64,000 bases of DNA from Limnephilus marmoratus. Taxonomy: Eukaryota > Arthropoda > Insecta > Trichoptera > Limnephilidae. The DNA lies in NCBI GenBank assembly GCA_917880885.1, contig OU862928.1, positions 11,241,721-11,305,720 of the forward strand. Direction: 5' to 3'. Each line of letters opens with the position of its first letter. Positions within the stretch are counted from its first letter, which is position 1. Positions 50,470 to 63,070 of the stretch are shown in pieces. A program made the position numbers and the translations under genes. The notes below the pieces were generated by a model. That model saw nothing but the letters and a program-made list of their open reading frames with translations. It had not been told where the DNA came from and made no database searches.

Positions 50470-51819
50470 TTTGAATAAATGATTTTAATGTGGAAATAAT
50501 AGAAGCAGCGTTGGACGGTAGATTAGTTTGTGAAGAAATTAGGTCAATTAGAAGCATAATAAGAGTTTGAATAAATGAAGAATTATCTTGGGAGAGTTGT
50601 TCAGAAAACTTTTGATGGTTTGTTGAGGATGAATTATTTGCACACCCATTTGTGGCATTTGAAAGAGGTGAACCATTGGGATTTAAGAGAAGTGAGTTGT
50701 GTTGTTGCTGATCGTATCCAGGAGCCGGTTTAGAGATAGGGTTTTTAAATGTGAATTTAGTTGAACGAGAAGATGTTGAAGTGGAGATGGGTGGGTTGGA
50801 TGAAGAGTTACTGGATAAAACCTCGGCAAATGATTTTTTGACTGGCGGGAATAGTTTAGAAGCCTGTAGAAAAGACAAGTTCTGAGAGGCCATAGAAATT
50901 TTTATATTTTGTTGGCGAAATTGTTCCGGACAAGAAGAGTTAATGGCGGAATGAGCACCTGAGCAGTTAAAGCATTTAGGTGAAGAGAGAGAAGAACATT
51001 GGTCAGCCGTGTGGTTTTCTCCACATTTGAAACATCTGGGAGGGGATCTGCATGCAGCTTTAGTATAACCAAAACGACAGCAATTGTAACATTGAGTGGT
51101 AGGATAAGTATACATTTCAACTGGTAAGGAGTTGAAAAATAAATAAATATGGGAGGGAAGAGATTGTCCTTCGAATGTGATGACGACAGATTGTGAGGGC
51201 TTCCAGGAAACAATGCCCTCAGAGGTGTCCTTATAATTTAGCCTCCTGGCTTTTATGGGATTGCCGATATGTTGGGGAGTTGAAAGTAAAGATAGGATTT
51301 CTGGAATGGACAGATCGGTCGAGATACCTCTGACGAGGTCCATTCGAGTGACATTGAAAGTTGGGATGTACGCCTTGAATTTAGAATTTGATGAAATAAA
51401 TATGTTTTTGATAAAGTTATTGGCGGCTGAACCTGGGAGGAATTCAACAGAGATTCGAAAGCGACCCTCGGATTTTACACCTCCCGGCTTAATAGAAAGG
51501 TTCTTGCTATTTGATAGGAATTTACCAAATTCAAGAGGGTGGATGGTTTTACCTTGCTCAGTTTTTTGAGCTAACACAATGAACGGGCCACAGGAAAGAG
51601 GAGAATAAAAGTTTGTAGGAGGAGGTTGAGGAAGAGCAGGTGAAGACTGAGAAGAAGAAGGAGAGTCATGTTTTATTGAGGAAGAGGGACTAAACTTCCT
51701 TTTTTTGTGGTAATCAGAATGACAGATTCACTGTCCGAAATTACTACATTTTCACCATCTGGGGGGTCAGGGGGAAGATCTGGGGGCTTTTTAGGGTGTC
51801 CAGGAGGGTCCTCCTCCAT
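50432..51819 (-). pseudogene. I-like ORF1 (zinc-knuckle RNA-binding protein), one frameshift
   Basis: The natural start is ATG at 51819 (M-E-E-D-P-P-G-H-P, Pro/Ser-rich). A one-base change in the A-run near 51705 shifts the frame into the 381-residue segment beginning at 51577. That segment has a nucleic-acid-binding domain (I-P-T-F-N-V-T-R-M-D...G-I-S-T-D) and three knuckles: C-Y-N-C-C-R-F-G-Y-T-K-A-A-C (His replaced by Tyr), C-F-K-C-G-E-N-H-T-A-D-Q-C and C-F-N-C-S-G-A-H...C. A Ser/Asn-rich C-terminus follows. Confidence 0.85.
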
Positions 51820-52159
51820 TGTTCACAAAATTATAAATGAAAAAAAAATGTATGGAAAGTGACAGAAATAAAAAAGGTTATAAATATCTGGAAATCAGCA
51901 ACGAAAAGTGACTCCTGGAAGATCAGAGGGGAGAAGAATCCTCAAGGAACAACACACTACACTTTTATTGACCAGAAAACAAAAAAATATTAGTTAAAAA
52001 AATAAAAAAAGATTATTTTTTTCTAGAGCAAAACAAAGTAACTGTGACAGCTAGATGTTCAAAATTCGAATCGAAGTTTATAATTTGTGTATGTAAAAAA
52101 TTTTGTTTCAATTCTTCTATTCTTTCAATATGGGCTTGGTAAAAAGGAGTCCTGGGTAT

Positions 52160-52389
52160 CTAGCATGGTCGATCGATATAGGTTTTATCGAAAATGTCGG
52201 TAACTTGTCGTCGCTCCAGAGCACGACTGCAGGCCTCTAACGAACAAATAATAGTTCACAACGACTAAGCGTTCCCAATTTAATTGACGTGAATTGTTGT
52301 TTGTTCATTGATGACCTGCAGTCGTGCTCAAAAACGATGACAAGTTACCGACACAATCGATAAATCCTTTATCGATCGACCATGCTAGG
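52160..52389. repeat. 230-bp foldback hairpin, copy 1
   Basis: It begins ctagcatggtcgatcgatat and ends with the inverse (atcgatcgaccatgctag). Inner arms gtcggtaacttg/caagttaccgac and gagcacgactgcag/ctgcagtcgtgctc also pair. A further partial copy of the terminus begins at 52402. Confidence 0.88.
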
Positions 52390-52439
52390 TACCCTGGGGT
52401 CCTAGCATGGTCGATCGATATAACCCTATATCAATACGA

Positions 52440-53570
52440 TATCGGTAAAATCTGTCATTTATGGTCAGTTATCAATATGTGCTAGCACGCTCAACAATTG
52501 TTAAGGGATATTCCGACAGACGATTGACAAAAGCCTGCCAAATCGTATGCATTCTTGGTTGATAAAACCCCAATATTAATACGAAATGTAATAAATCCGT
52601 CGTCTATGGTCAGTTAGCGATATTTGCGAGCACAGTGAACATACGATTCCGACAGTCGGTTGACAAAAGACGCCGTTTTTACCGTGGCTTCCGGAGTGAC
52701 AGATAAGCTGTCAATGTACAGATTTTTTTAAAGAATGTCGTTTGTTACGCAAAATAACTGGCTAATTAATGAGTAGAGGTGAACTAAAAAAACTCTCAGA
52801 ATTTAAAGCAATCGTATACGAGACCCATAGACTCAGTTAATTCATGAGGCGATCAATTAATTGCTTTCAAATTCGAGAAACGAAATTTGTTAAAATGTCG
52901 TTTAGTCTCAAAAAGTATCTACATGCGAAACGCCAATATTTATTTGAGTTCGAATTTCAATTCGAAATTGTCAATTTATTGGTATTTTTCATTTTTACGC
53001 AGCACATTTCAAATTAAGAAACGAAAATTCATTATAAAAGATCCCCAGTGTTGCCATCGTGTGAGATCGTATGTCGATTCCTTATTTATTTCCCTTCGAC
53101 GTCGGTCTGCTTATCGATGGCGCAAGCGTGCTAGGGCAATCGGTTCGTTATCGATACGAGATTGTAAATCACCCCGTCCTTTGTTTGACTGGCGATATAC
53201 CTACGCAACTTTATTAATAATGACATTCTTTCTGCATAATTACTGGTTTATTAATGAACGGAGGCAGATTATCCAAGATTGCAGGATTGAATTAAATCGG
53301 AATTCAGACGTTTTCGTTTGACAGTTTCGTACTTACGAATATATCTCGTATTATGGCTAATGATCTCATTGTCCAATTAACTCCTTTTTATTGTCAAAAA
53401 ATACATGCGGACTTCCTACGTACATTAAAGTGTGTGTATTTAATATTATTATGATATCTCAGCAAAAATCTCGGTGTAAATGGATCTTTAAATGTTCAAA
53501 AGAAAAGATTATTAGTTAGTTGTCATATTATTACATTAATGGATTACGATGTTTTTGACAGGTATTATAG
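52440..53570. repeat. Diverged internal repeats of the palindrome cluster
   Basis: tatggtcagttatcaatatg (about 52461) recurs as tatggtcagttagcgatatt (about 52606), and caaaataactggctaattaatga (in part, 52747) recurs near 53235. The 144-residue frame at 52887-53321 has no family resemblance. Confidence 0.5.
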
Positions 53571-54256
53571 ACCGGGAGCCTGGCTACACAAACACACGTC
53601 ATCGAGTACACAGATGAAACTACTTTGTAGTGATAATGTACATTTAGTAAGCCTTAAACAAGCTAGTCTGCCGGTGCACATCTTGGAAGGTTCCACGCAG
53701 TCATGGAAATAGTGAGCGATTTTTGAAGTAAAACTTCTTTATGCACGCTCGACATGGGGGGTAGGCTGGTGAATGCGTTACGAAAATGATATTATATACA
53801 TTTTATGCGAACGGTAATCGATGCGAACGGTGGGCGAACGGTTGGGCCTTTGGGGGGATGGGAATGGGAAAGGGGATGGGGATTGGGATGGGGATGGGTA
53901 CCCGGCACGCGTTGCAAGGACACTGTAACCTTGGGGTCAACTTAACTGTAATGGTTCCATCCTATATAACATTATATAAAACGGGTACCCGGCATAAGTT
54001 AGTGAAGTTTTACTTCAGTCGTGTGGTCTAAAGCACACTCGTTTTTATTCGAAAAAATTACGTCATCGGGTGCACGAACGGGAATGGTTTCATATGATAA
54101 AGGTCGATTAGTAGATGAGAAAATTAGCAGGTCTGCCAACCGGCAGCCTGGCACGTTCGCAGGCAGCCGGTGTTAAATTGGGATAGAAATTAGTAAATTT
54201 TACGTCATCGAGTACACGAATGAAACCAACGAATAACTGTAGTCTAGATTCTAAAC

Positions 54257-56607
54257 CCGTGGTCGTCAAACTTAAAATAAAATGGCGGGCCGCACAAATA
54301 TCTGGTGTTTTCTTTTTAAATTTATATTTTCTCAAGTACAATTACACCATCCATAAATATCTGCTGTTTTCTTTTAAATTTATATATTTTTCATATATAA
54401 TTAATTTTATTATCCGTTTTTTTGCGGCCCGCACAAATATCTGCTGTTTTCTTTATAAATATATATTTTTCATGTACAATTATACTACACATTTTTTTGC
54501 GGCCCGCACAAAGGTCTGCCGTTTTCTTTGTAAATATATTTTTTTCATGTACAATTATACAATCCATTTTTTGCGGCCCGCACAAATAGCTCCCGTTTTC
54601 TTTTTAAATATATTTTTTTCATGTACAATTAATTACATTATCCGTTTTCTTGCGGCCCGCACAAATATCTGCCATTTTATTTTAAATTTATATTTTTTTC
54701 ATCTACAATTAATTATACAATCCGTTTTTTGCGTCCCGCACAAATACCTGCCGTTTTCTTTTTAAATATATTTTTTTCATATAAAATTAATTATATTATC
54801 CATTTTCTTGCGGCCCGCACAAATATCTGCCGTTTTCTTTTAAATATATATATTTTTCATGTATTACCCGTTTTTTGCGGCCCGCACAAATATCTACCAT
54901 TTTCTTTTAAAGTACCTATATTTTTTCAGGTATAATTAATTTTATTATCCGTTTTTTTTGCGGCCCGCACAAATATCTGCCGTTTTCTTTTGAAATATAT
55001 ATTTTTTCATGTACAATTATACTATCTATTTTTTGCGGCCCGCACAAATATCTGCCGTTTTCTTTGTAAATATATTTTTTCATGTACCATTATACAATCC
55101 GTTTTTTGCGGCCGACACAAATATCTGTCGTTTTCTTTTAAAATATATTTTTTCATGTATAATTAATTTTATTATCCGTTTTCTTGCAGCCCGCACAAAT
55201 ATCTGCCGTTTTCTTTTGAAATATATATTTTTTCATGTGCAATTAATAATACTATTCGTTTTTTTGCAGCCCGTACAAATATCTGCCGTTTTCTTTGTAT
55301 ATATATTTTTTTTCATGTACAATTATACTATCTGTTTTTTTGCGGCCCGCACAAATATCTGCTGTTTTCTTTATAAATATATATTTTTCATGTACAATTA
55401 TACTACACATTTTTTTGCGGCCCGCACAAAGGTCTGCCGTTTTCTTTGTAAATATATTTTTTTCATGTACAATTATACAATCCATTTTTTGCGGCCCGCA
55501 CAAATAGCCCCCGTTTTCTTTTTAAATATATTTTTTTCATGTACAATTAATTACATTATCCGTTTTCTTGCGGCCCGCACAAATATCTGCCATTTTATTT
55601 TAAATTTATATTTTTTTCATCTACAATTAATTATACAATCCGTTTTTTGCGTCCCGCACAAATACCTGCCGTTTTCTTTTTAAATATATTTTTTTCATAT
55701 AAAATTAATTATATTATCCATTTTCTTGCGGCCCGCACAAATATCTGCCGTTTTCTTTTAAATATATATATTTTTCATGTATTATCCGTTTTTTGCGGCC
55801 CGCACAAATATCTGCCGTTTTCTTTTGAAATATATATTTGTTCATGTACAATTATACTATCCATTTTTTGCGGCCCGCACAAACATCTGCCGTTTTCTTT
55901 GTAAATATATTTTTTCATGTATAATTATACAATCCGTTTATTGCGGCCCGCACAAATATCTGTCGTTTTCTTTTAAAATATATTTTTTTCGTGTATAATT
56001 AATTTTATTATCCGTTTTTTTGCGGCCCGCACAAATATCTGCCGTTTTCTTTTGAAATATATATTTTTTCATGTACAATTATACTATCCATTTTTTGCGG
56101 CCCGCACAAATATCTGCCGTTTTCTTTGTAAATATATTTTTTCATGTATAATTATACAATCCGTTTATTGCGGCCCGCACAAATATCTGTCGTTTTCTTT
56201 TAAAATATATTTTTTTCATGTATAATTAATTTTATTATCCGTTTTTTGCGGCCCACACAAATATCTGCCGTTTTCTTTGTAAATATATATTTTTTCATGT
56301 ACAATTATACACAAATATTCATCTACAATTACGCACAAATATCTGCCGCACAAATAACGTTTTATTTTTAAATATATTTTTTTCCCAGAGAAAAGACCCA
56401 GAGAAAATTAGAGGGCGTAGAGATGGCACAGTGAGGGTGTAGGTAGGTAAACAAATGGTCTAATAATCATTTTTATCACGTGCGCGAAAGTCTCACATTT
56501 TAAAGGTACAACACTCCCCCCCCCCCCGAAATCTTAAGTATGCGGCCCGCGGTGATACCTCACATTGTCCTATGTGGCCCTTGACCAGAAAAGTGTGACG
56601 ACCGCTG
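54257..56607. mobile_element. Non-autonomous hAT filled with satellite
   Basis: The ends CCGTGGTCGTCAAACTT and the inverse of CAGCGGTCGTCACACTT are flanked by a perfect 8-bp duplication ttctaaac (54249-54256, 56608-56615). Almost all of the 2.35 kb interior is tandem copies of its own subterminal gcggcccgcac region. There is no transposase. Confidence 0.88.
54285..56300. repeat. ~76-bp satellite array, about 26 units
   Basis: The unit reads gcggcccgcacaaatatctg, then ccgttttctttt, an AT-rich stretch, catgtacaattatac and tccgttttt. Unit lengths vary by a few bases. A block around 54424-54880 recurs at about 55342-55798 (918-base shift, 12 units), showing higher-order duplication. The long open frames here are repeat artefacts. 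Confidence 0.95.
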
Positions 56608-56962
56608 TTCTAAACCATCCCATTGAAGAATTTCTCTAGTTCCATGACTGCGCGGAATCTGCCAAGAGGCGTGGCACACCAGCTTTTTTAAGGCTTACTA
56701 AATGTCCATTATCACTTCAAAGTAGTTTCATCCGTGTACTCGTAAGGTTTGTGTGCCGGCTCCCGGTCTAAAACTCCGATTGTATAGACTTTGTGACAGC
56801 TACATAGAAAGTATCTCAAGTGTTGCCAGCGTATAACAATTTCTTTTTGATTACCTTACATTGCTTATGAATATCGGTTCGGTACAAAATCGTCGGTTGT
56901 TATGCCATGTCGATTCGATATTGTAAAGATAACGATTTCAGTGTGCTAGGACCCCAGGGGTC

Positions 56963-57191
56963 CTAGCATGGTCGATCGATATAGGTTTTATCGAAAATGT
57001 CGGTAACTTGCCATCGCTCCCGAGCATGACTGCAGACCGCTAACGAACCAACAATAGTTCACAATGACTAGAGGTTCCTAATATATTTGACGTAAACTGT
57101 TTTTTAATCGTTAGCTACTTGCAGTCGTGCTCGGGAGCGATCGCAAGTTACCGACATTTTCGATAAAACCTATATCTATCGACCATGCTAG
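56963..57191. repeat. 230-bp foldback hairpin, copy 2
   Basis: The same ends and inner arms as 52160-52389 (ctagcatggtcgatcgatat ... ccatgctag; gtcggtaacttg/caagttaccgac). It is preceded by aggaccccaggggtcct, a small palindrome also reflected at 52392-52402. Confidence 0.88.
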
Positions 57192-58530
57192 GGGGCCTGA
57201 TCGGTGTACAGTGACAGTGTTCCAAGTGCGGGCAAATATATGAAGTGTAAAGAGAATGTAGAGTGTTTATTGAAGTTCTGTAAGTATTTTTTAATTGATT
57301 CAGCGTTCAAAGTCCTTTTTGAACAGCTCAATCCAAAGCTTTCGGATTGCACCGCGTCCGGTTCCATCCGCAACTAGCCAGCTACAAGTCATTCATCCAT
57401 TCGTCTATGAATAAAATGTTCCCCACTACAATATGCTGACCTTTCGTACTGGCTTCACTAGTAGAGGACTAGTTTTAGGTCGTTAAATTCTATATGCTGT
57501 AGAAATGAGATCCCTGACGAGTATGAGTGGTAAAACCATGTACAATTGTGGAGATCTGCAAAGAATGCAAGGCTGAGATAAGCGTAATGAGTAAGATTAA
57601 GAAAGGAATGCTCCGATGGTTGCTCGTTGGTTAGTTAGTTAAATTCTATATTTTTTAAATCTTTTTAAAAACTGGACTTTTTTAGTGCATTTAAAAAAAA
57701 CTTACCTACATATTATAAATCAGGACGAGTACAAAAAAGTTTTAATCGTGAAATCTCTGCATTTCCTTTGTATAATAAAATTACTGTTTTGTTATTTTTT
57801 TATTACAAGTTATGGCATAAAATGACAAACAATGGGAATTCAAACACATATATATGAATAAATTTTTATTTAAATATTTATTATATAAAAAAATTATTTA
57901 CTTTAAAAAAATTATTTGTACGATTTATTTTTGTTAACACCTATTTTAATGTAATTTTTCTTAATAAACTCCAAACAAAATTAAAAAATTTCCAAATAAA
58001 AGATTATGTTCTTTTTTTGTTGTATTTCATTTTATTTTAATTCAACGTAATTACGTTGAATTAAATTTAAAAGAAAAACTTTTAACAAAAAAAAATTAAA
58101 GCATTAAATATTTTCGTTTTACTTATCATATCTTTTGTTGACCCTTTACTTGTCTGCCACTTGTCAACAAACACGGATAAGTCACAGGCTGGTTCTTATA
58201 CACCTTTAATTTAACAGTTAGTTTCAAATTCCGATAAGGCCGCACATAGATTTTCGGGGGGGGGGGGGTAGAAACCATTTCTATCACATCTGACCATCAC
58301 ATATGACCAGTGGCGTAGCTAGTATGGGTGGCACCCGGGGCGTAAAATTTGGTGTCACACCCCTCCCTCCCCCCCATTAAAGTTAACGAAACGCAAATTT
58401 CGACCTCCTTAAAAATAAAAAAAGCATTACTAGCTAGCCAAATAGGTAAACAAAAATTTTGCAATCCTCAAAAATAAAACACTTTTAAAAACACTAACAG
58501 GATTAACAACTTTTTCAACAATCTATAGGT
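57192..58530. other. Unassigned AT-rich DNA
   Basis: No gene. A G-run at 58255-58269 and cagtggcgtagctag at about 58310 resemble a solo DNA-transposon end. Confidence 0.45.
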
Positions 58531-58534
58531 AATA

Positions 58535-59365
58535 CAATACAATCTCACTAATCCGGCACTTCAATAGACCGATAAAAAAATTATATTTGGAAACAAAACT
58601 GCTAACATTAAGAAAACTATACGAGTACAATATATGTGTCCTTATATACAAAATAAATAATAAACTCATACATACAAACACAGAATTCATTAAAACGTCC
58701 CAAGTACACAAACATTTTACACGATAACACGATAACATACGTTTAAACACCATTCATACTAACTACGGTAAGCAATCAATTAGTTACGAGGGGGGCAATT
58801 TATATAATTGCCTTCCAGATGATATCAAAAACGAAAAAGTGTGTGCAAATTCAAAAAAAAACAAAGTAGTGATAGTGAATAATATCGTATGGTAATATAA
58901 TATCATGTAAATGTCAGTATTGCAATCTAATGTAATCTAAGGTTATGGAATGTAAAAACTATGTAATGTAAAAGCTATGTAATATAATGTAAAAAGTACA
59001 TAATTCAATATTCTAGTTAAGTAAGTGAAAATGTTATTTTCTTTTTTTACTGGAATAAAAACTTATGAAAAAAAAATATATACGTCCAATAATCCGGCAC
59101 TCTCTGCCCGCGCCTCCCTCGCCCCTCTACGCCTACGCCCTCCATCACTGCGTCGTCGTCTAGCAGTCTAACCTCAAACTTATCTCATGTTCATGTGCGT
59201 ACGTATTAACATGTTGTTTTGAAGTGTGAATAGTGTGTATATTCTCTTTATGAAATGATTTGTTTTATTTATTATGATTTTTTCTCTATAATCCAGTAAT
59301 CCGAAAATTCCAATAATCCGGCACCCTCTGGTTTTTAATAATGCCGAATTAGTGAGGTTGTACTG
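58535..59365. mobile_element. pogo/Tigger-like MITE with nested LINE fragment
   Basis: Left CAATACAATCTCACTAATCC and the inverse of right CAGTACAACCTCACTAATTC are flanked by TA (58533-58534, 59366-59367). The aatccggcac wording is that of pogo/Tigger ends. A LINE 3' fragment (about 58560-59085, +) sits between two copies of the aatccggcac segment. Confidence 0.72.
58560..59085 (+). mobile_element. LINE 3' fragment
   Basis: Decayed C-terminal RT coding (…E-G-G-N-L-Y-N-C-L-P-D-D-I-K… in shifting frames) and a 3' UTR ending in an A-run. Its coding part is homologous to 17200-17445 in inverse orientation. Confidence 0.6.
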
Positions 59366-59429
59366 TAATTCCCTTCACGAGTTCCCGTCAATCACTGTTC
59401 AATTCGACAATTCTGAGGAAAATCATTTG

Positions 59430-60005
59430 CTGGAGTAAAAATATAATTTTTACAACCCATTCTTAAGTTAAAACAAGTTTTGTGTTCAGAGTGTAATGAT
59501 AAAATTTCAATTGTGAAATAGTAAAGGTGTAAGTCCCTTGCTTTAATTTTATTCATGCATGCAGTACAAGAAAATTATTTTCCTCCGATCTTTGCAGCAC
59601 GTAGTATGCAACTTTCAAATCTTGTTCGTGGAACTCGAAAATGGTTTCCTTTGAAATTTCATTTGAAACTCTGTTCATCTGCGGACCCATTTCGAAGGAA
59701 ACCATTCCCGGGTACCACTATTGCAAGATATTCCCCGAGTAGCAAGATATGAAAGTTTTAGACTCCGTACTGCAAATATCGGAGGAAAACCATTTTCATG
59801 TTATGGGTGTAGTTTTAATTAAAACGAGTTACTGAATACAGATTTAATCTTATATTGGATGCAGTTTTGAGATGAGTTTTAAATTTAAGTGGCACACCGT
59901 ATACTCCAAAATTCGGAGGAAATCCATTTTCTTGTTCCGTATGTAACTTTTATTCAAGCTTTTGGATTCTTACACAGACTCGCTCTTAACTTAAATCTGG
60001 AAGAA
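59430..60005 (+). pseudogene. Decayed C2H2-like array, third locus
   Basis: Readable half-fingers: K-Q-V-L-C-S-E-C-N-D-K-I-S and G-K-P-F-S-C-Y-G-C-S-F-N, plus several ggaaaccatt/ggaaatccatt words. The same unit vocabulary as at 22370-23500. There is no open frame longer than one finger. Confidence 0.45.
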
Positions 60006-60171
60006 TGTGATAATAGTATAGGCCGGGTCAACGAATAAATATACTGTCAAGACGCCATACTCACGTAACGTCGCCAACCAAAAAACTTTTTATTTTTCAA
60101 AATTAGGACTAAAGCAAAAATCTGCTTTTTGGATTACTAGTTTATCAATTATACTTGTAGATATAGTTAAA

Positions 60172-61025
60172 TTGTTAAAAATATGCAGTATCTTACAGTA
60201 TACCGACGACACAGCTATCATAGTGAATGGGATCGACTGGAATAGAGTAAACGAACAAGCAAATAATATCATGAACATCTTAAAACATTGGTTTGATACA
60301 AATCTTCTCTCATTGAACACTAACAAAGCATACTTCATACACTTCTCAATCGACAAACTAAAAACACTCTCCAACACTAAAATAGTTATCCACAATAACA
60401 AATGTAATAAAATCACATGTATCCAAGGCTGTTCAACATTGAAATCAATATCAGAAATTAAATATCTCGGAGTGATAATAGAACAACATATGAAGTGGAA
60501 GAGCCATATCGTGAATTGGTTAAGCATATCAGAAAGTGTATATATATATTCATAAGATTAAGAAATATTTTAAAACTCAACAATCTAAAAAGAGTATACT
60601 ATGCATTAATCCAGTCATTAATTCAATATGGAATTATTGGATGGGGGGAGGGGGGGAGGGGGTCATACAACAATATTCTAACCCCGATCAAAGTGATCCA
60701 GAAGCTAATCATCAAAGAAATCCCAAAGAAACCCTCCACTTATCCAACAGAAACGCTTTTCGCAGATTTCACGGTGGCTCGAGTAGAGAATATCTTCAAG
60801 AAAAATGCAATTATCTAAATTTACGAAGATAATATCATCAAAAAATTTCAAACTCACCAATCAAAAAGATATCAAGACAACATCAAAATACCAAACTAAT
60901 GCAAAACAATTATATCTATTTAGGAATAAAGTTTTTCAACAACCTTCCCATTGAAATAAAAAAAAAACCACAGACATCAATAAACTGAAACTCATACTGA
61001 AGCTACACTTCATCAGGAATAATTA
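60172..61025 (+). pseudogene. CR1-like RT fragment, frameshifted
   Basis: It begins at the catalytic box (Q-Y-T-D-D-T-A-I-I-V) and continues KHWFDTNLLSLNTNKAYFI and EIKYLGVIIEQHMKWKSH. After a shift near 60510 it resumes with Y-A-L-I-Q-S-L-I-Q-Y-G-I-I-G-W-G. A G-rich insertion (gggaggggggagggg) follows, then a decayed C-terminus to about 61025. It is closest to the 36.5 kb RT. Both ends are truncated. Confidence 0.85.
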
Positions 61026-62575
61026 ACTAAATAATTTCCTGTTTTTCTCTTTCTTTCAATTTATTATTAATCTATATTCATCTCTATTTTATTTAAATTT
61101 TTCGAATTTCTCGTAAGTGCACAATATTTTAGTATATAACCGTATCCTATGTATGTACACTATTGTACACCTACACATTGTTATGAAAATAATTTAATAA
61201 TGAAAATAATGTTCTAAATTACCCCATTATTATTAATATTTGTTTACATTAATAACTCCAATTATTTTTACTGGCCACTAATAGTTTCACCTTTTCTCCG
61301 ACTAGTTAAACTTTCGAACGATAGGGGGATCATGATCGATTTATGGCACTTTTTGGATTCGCGTCTTGAGGGCAGGACGTGAATCCGACAGTCAACAAGT
61401 GGATTTAAATTTAAAATGGAAATTGTTTAATCGGCGGGTTTTCCCGTTTAATTTAATATGTGAACGATAGTCTTCTTTAAATCTCAGCCGGTACAATGTG
61501 ATCGCAACTAGAGAATCTTTATTTTACGGGTATTCAAGTGTAAAATCCCGATATGCTAAAATGGCGGCTTGACCGAACAAGTTTAATCATAATCTTCGAT
61601 TATATACACCATCCGTCATCCGACGAGATGAATCACCAATAATACAACGGCACACAACCCGTCCGCCTATTCCACGCCGTATATTTCTACCCTGATGGGA
61701 CCTGAACCATATAATGGAGGACGCCATGGGCATTGCGTTCTCATACTCAACAATTACCTAAGATGGATGAAGAAGCTTGAAAAACCTGGCGATGATGCAA
61801 TGTGAGGGAGGTAGGGTCCCCTCGCTGTGCATCTGGATTCGTCGCAGCAACGTTATAGGTTTTAGCTAGTAGCTCGATAGATATGGTCCACAGGTATGCT
61901 TAATCTTTTAATATATAAATCTTTGTTATACATCCACTCTTTTATTTTATATTTCCAAGTTTCACAACATTGACAAAAATAACAGTGCCCACGCTCTGAT
62001 GGGAGTAATTCATGCCTACTGACTACACAGCCCAGCATATCTCGAACCAACGAGATTTGGCGTCCAAGATCCCATGGGATTAAAGCTGATAACTGTGTAC
62101 CTTTATGTATAACCCTGTAACTATACCATCTAATACACCCACTCAATAAGAGGTGTATATGTCATGATAACATGACCACAAAGTAGGTAAAAATCACAAC
62201 ACAACACATCCAGTGTCATTACCCTGATATATTAAATACCCTGATATTTAAATAACCCTAATCAATCTGTACTACAACAAAGTACCCAACTACTCATTTT
62301 ATTACTATAACAACATATAGATGATGCAGAAGTCTCAATTGATCCTATTATATACTTACCTATTGCATAATGTTATTATATTTCAGTTATAATTAGTGTA
62401 ACTCGCTCATCAAGCACAAGAACTAGCTTCTTCTTTGGTGAGATTGCAATTTTTAAATAATTTCTGTACCGATATGTAATTTATATAACTCCACTGTACA
62501 CTTATATATATATATCTATATTATTTTTTTTTTTTTTTTAATTTATCGAGTTAGTTTATACTACATGAATATAAA
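61026..62575. other. Unassigned DNA
   Basis: No gene or repeat family recognised. The minus-strand frame at 61862-62146 has several cysteines but matches nothing I know. Confidence 0.45.
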
Positions 62576-62579
62576 CTAA

Positions 62580-63070
62580 CTAGTTGGTACCCGGCATGCG
62601 TTGCTATGCCATTTAATAAAGAAATTGTTTCTCCCTGCGTGTCCTTTCCCATTCTACCGCGTCCCCTTCCCCTCTCGCGTTCCCACTCCGCCTCCTCCAC
62701 CTTCCCTCTCCCCACTCCACTCCCCCCTTCCCTGTCCCGTAAACCCCCTCCCGAGTTTCCCTCCCCCCTCCAGGTTCCCCTCCCTGGTCCTCCTACCCCC
62801 TCCCGCGAACCCCCCACCCGAGTTCCCTACCCCCTTCCCACTCCCGCATTCCATACATTCACTCCCGGTACATTCAGTTTTCAAACAGCTCGCATACAAC
62901 CTATTGCACATTTCATAATGCCAGAGCTCACCAGTAGTTTTATACAAACCTTGTCCTAACAATAACGAACACACAAAAAAAAGAATTATCCAATTTGGTG
63001 CAGTTGTTTGGAAGTTATGCGCGTACATACATTTCGGCGATTCATTTTTATTTATATAGAAGATAGAAGA
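62580..63070 (+). repeat. Retroposon-like end around a C-rich tract
   Basis: It starts ggtacccggcatgcgttgct and ends caatttggtgcag...gaagttatgcgcgtacatac...tttatttatatagaagatag, wording typical of insect RTE-type 3' ends. A C/T-rich low-complexity block (62635-62860) lies between. Confidence 0.5.

Larger units (their letters stand above)
45108..51960 (-). mobile_element. I-like LINE, near full length, interrupted
   Basis: Order on minus: ORF1 51819-50432, ORF2 from 50469 (EN, RT, RNase H, terminal C-rich segment to about 45192). The 3' end has cacccttgaagggtg followed by an A-rich tail near 45110. RNase H after RT places it in the I/LOA-type group. ORF1 and ORF2 overlap by 38 bases. A 1.6 kb insertion (47338-48934) and several frameshifts inactivate it. 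Confidence 0.88.
53571..56767. mobile_element. Inverted-repeat element hosting the satellite-bearing hAT
   Basis: Arms 53571-53720 and 56632-56767 are reverse complements: accgggagcc, gatgaaactactttg, catttagtaagccttaaa, cgcagtcatggaa. The enclosed hAT (54257-56607) was inserted later, as its own target duplication lies inside these arms. Confidence 0.75.

Noticed and set aside
52887..53321. 144-residue plus-strand open frame
   Set aside because: No recognisable domain; it sits in diverged repeats of a palindrome cluster.
54220..55683. Long Phe/Ile-rich open frames (181 and 224 residues)
   Set aside because: They lie wholly in the ~76-bp satellite; residues repeat with the unit and there is no start context or homology.
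61862..62146. 94-residue minus-strand frame with C-x2-C-like pairs
   Set aside because: The cysteines (C-Y-F-C-Q-C-C) match no finger I know and nothing around supports a gene.
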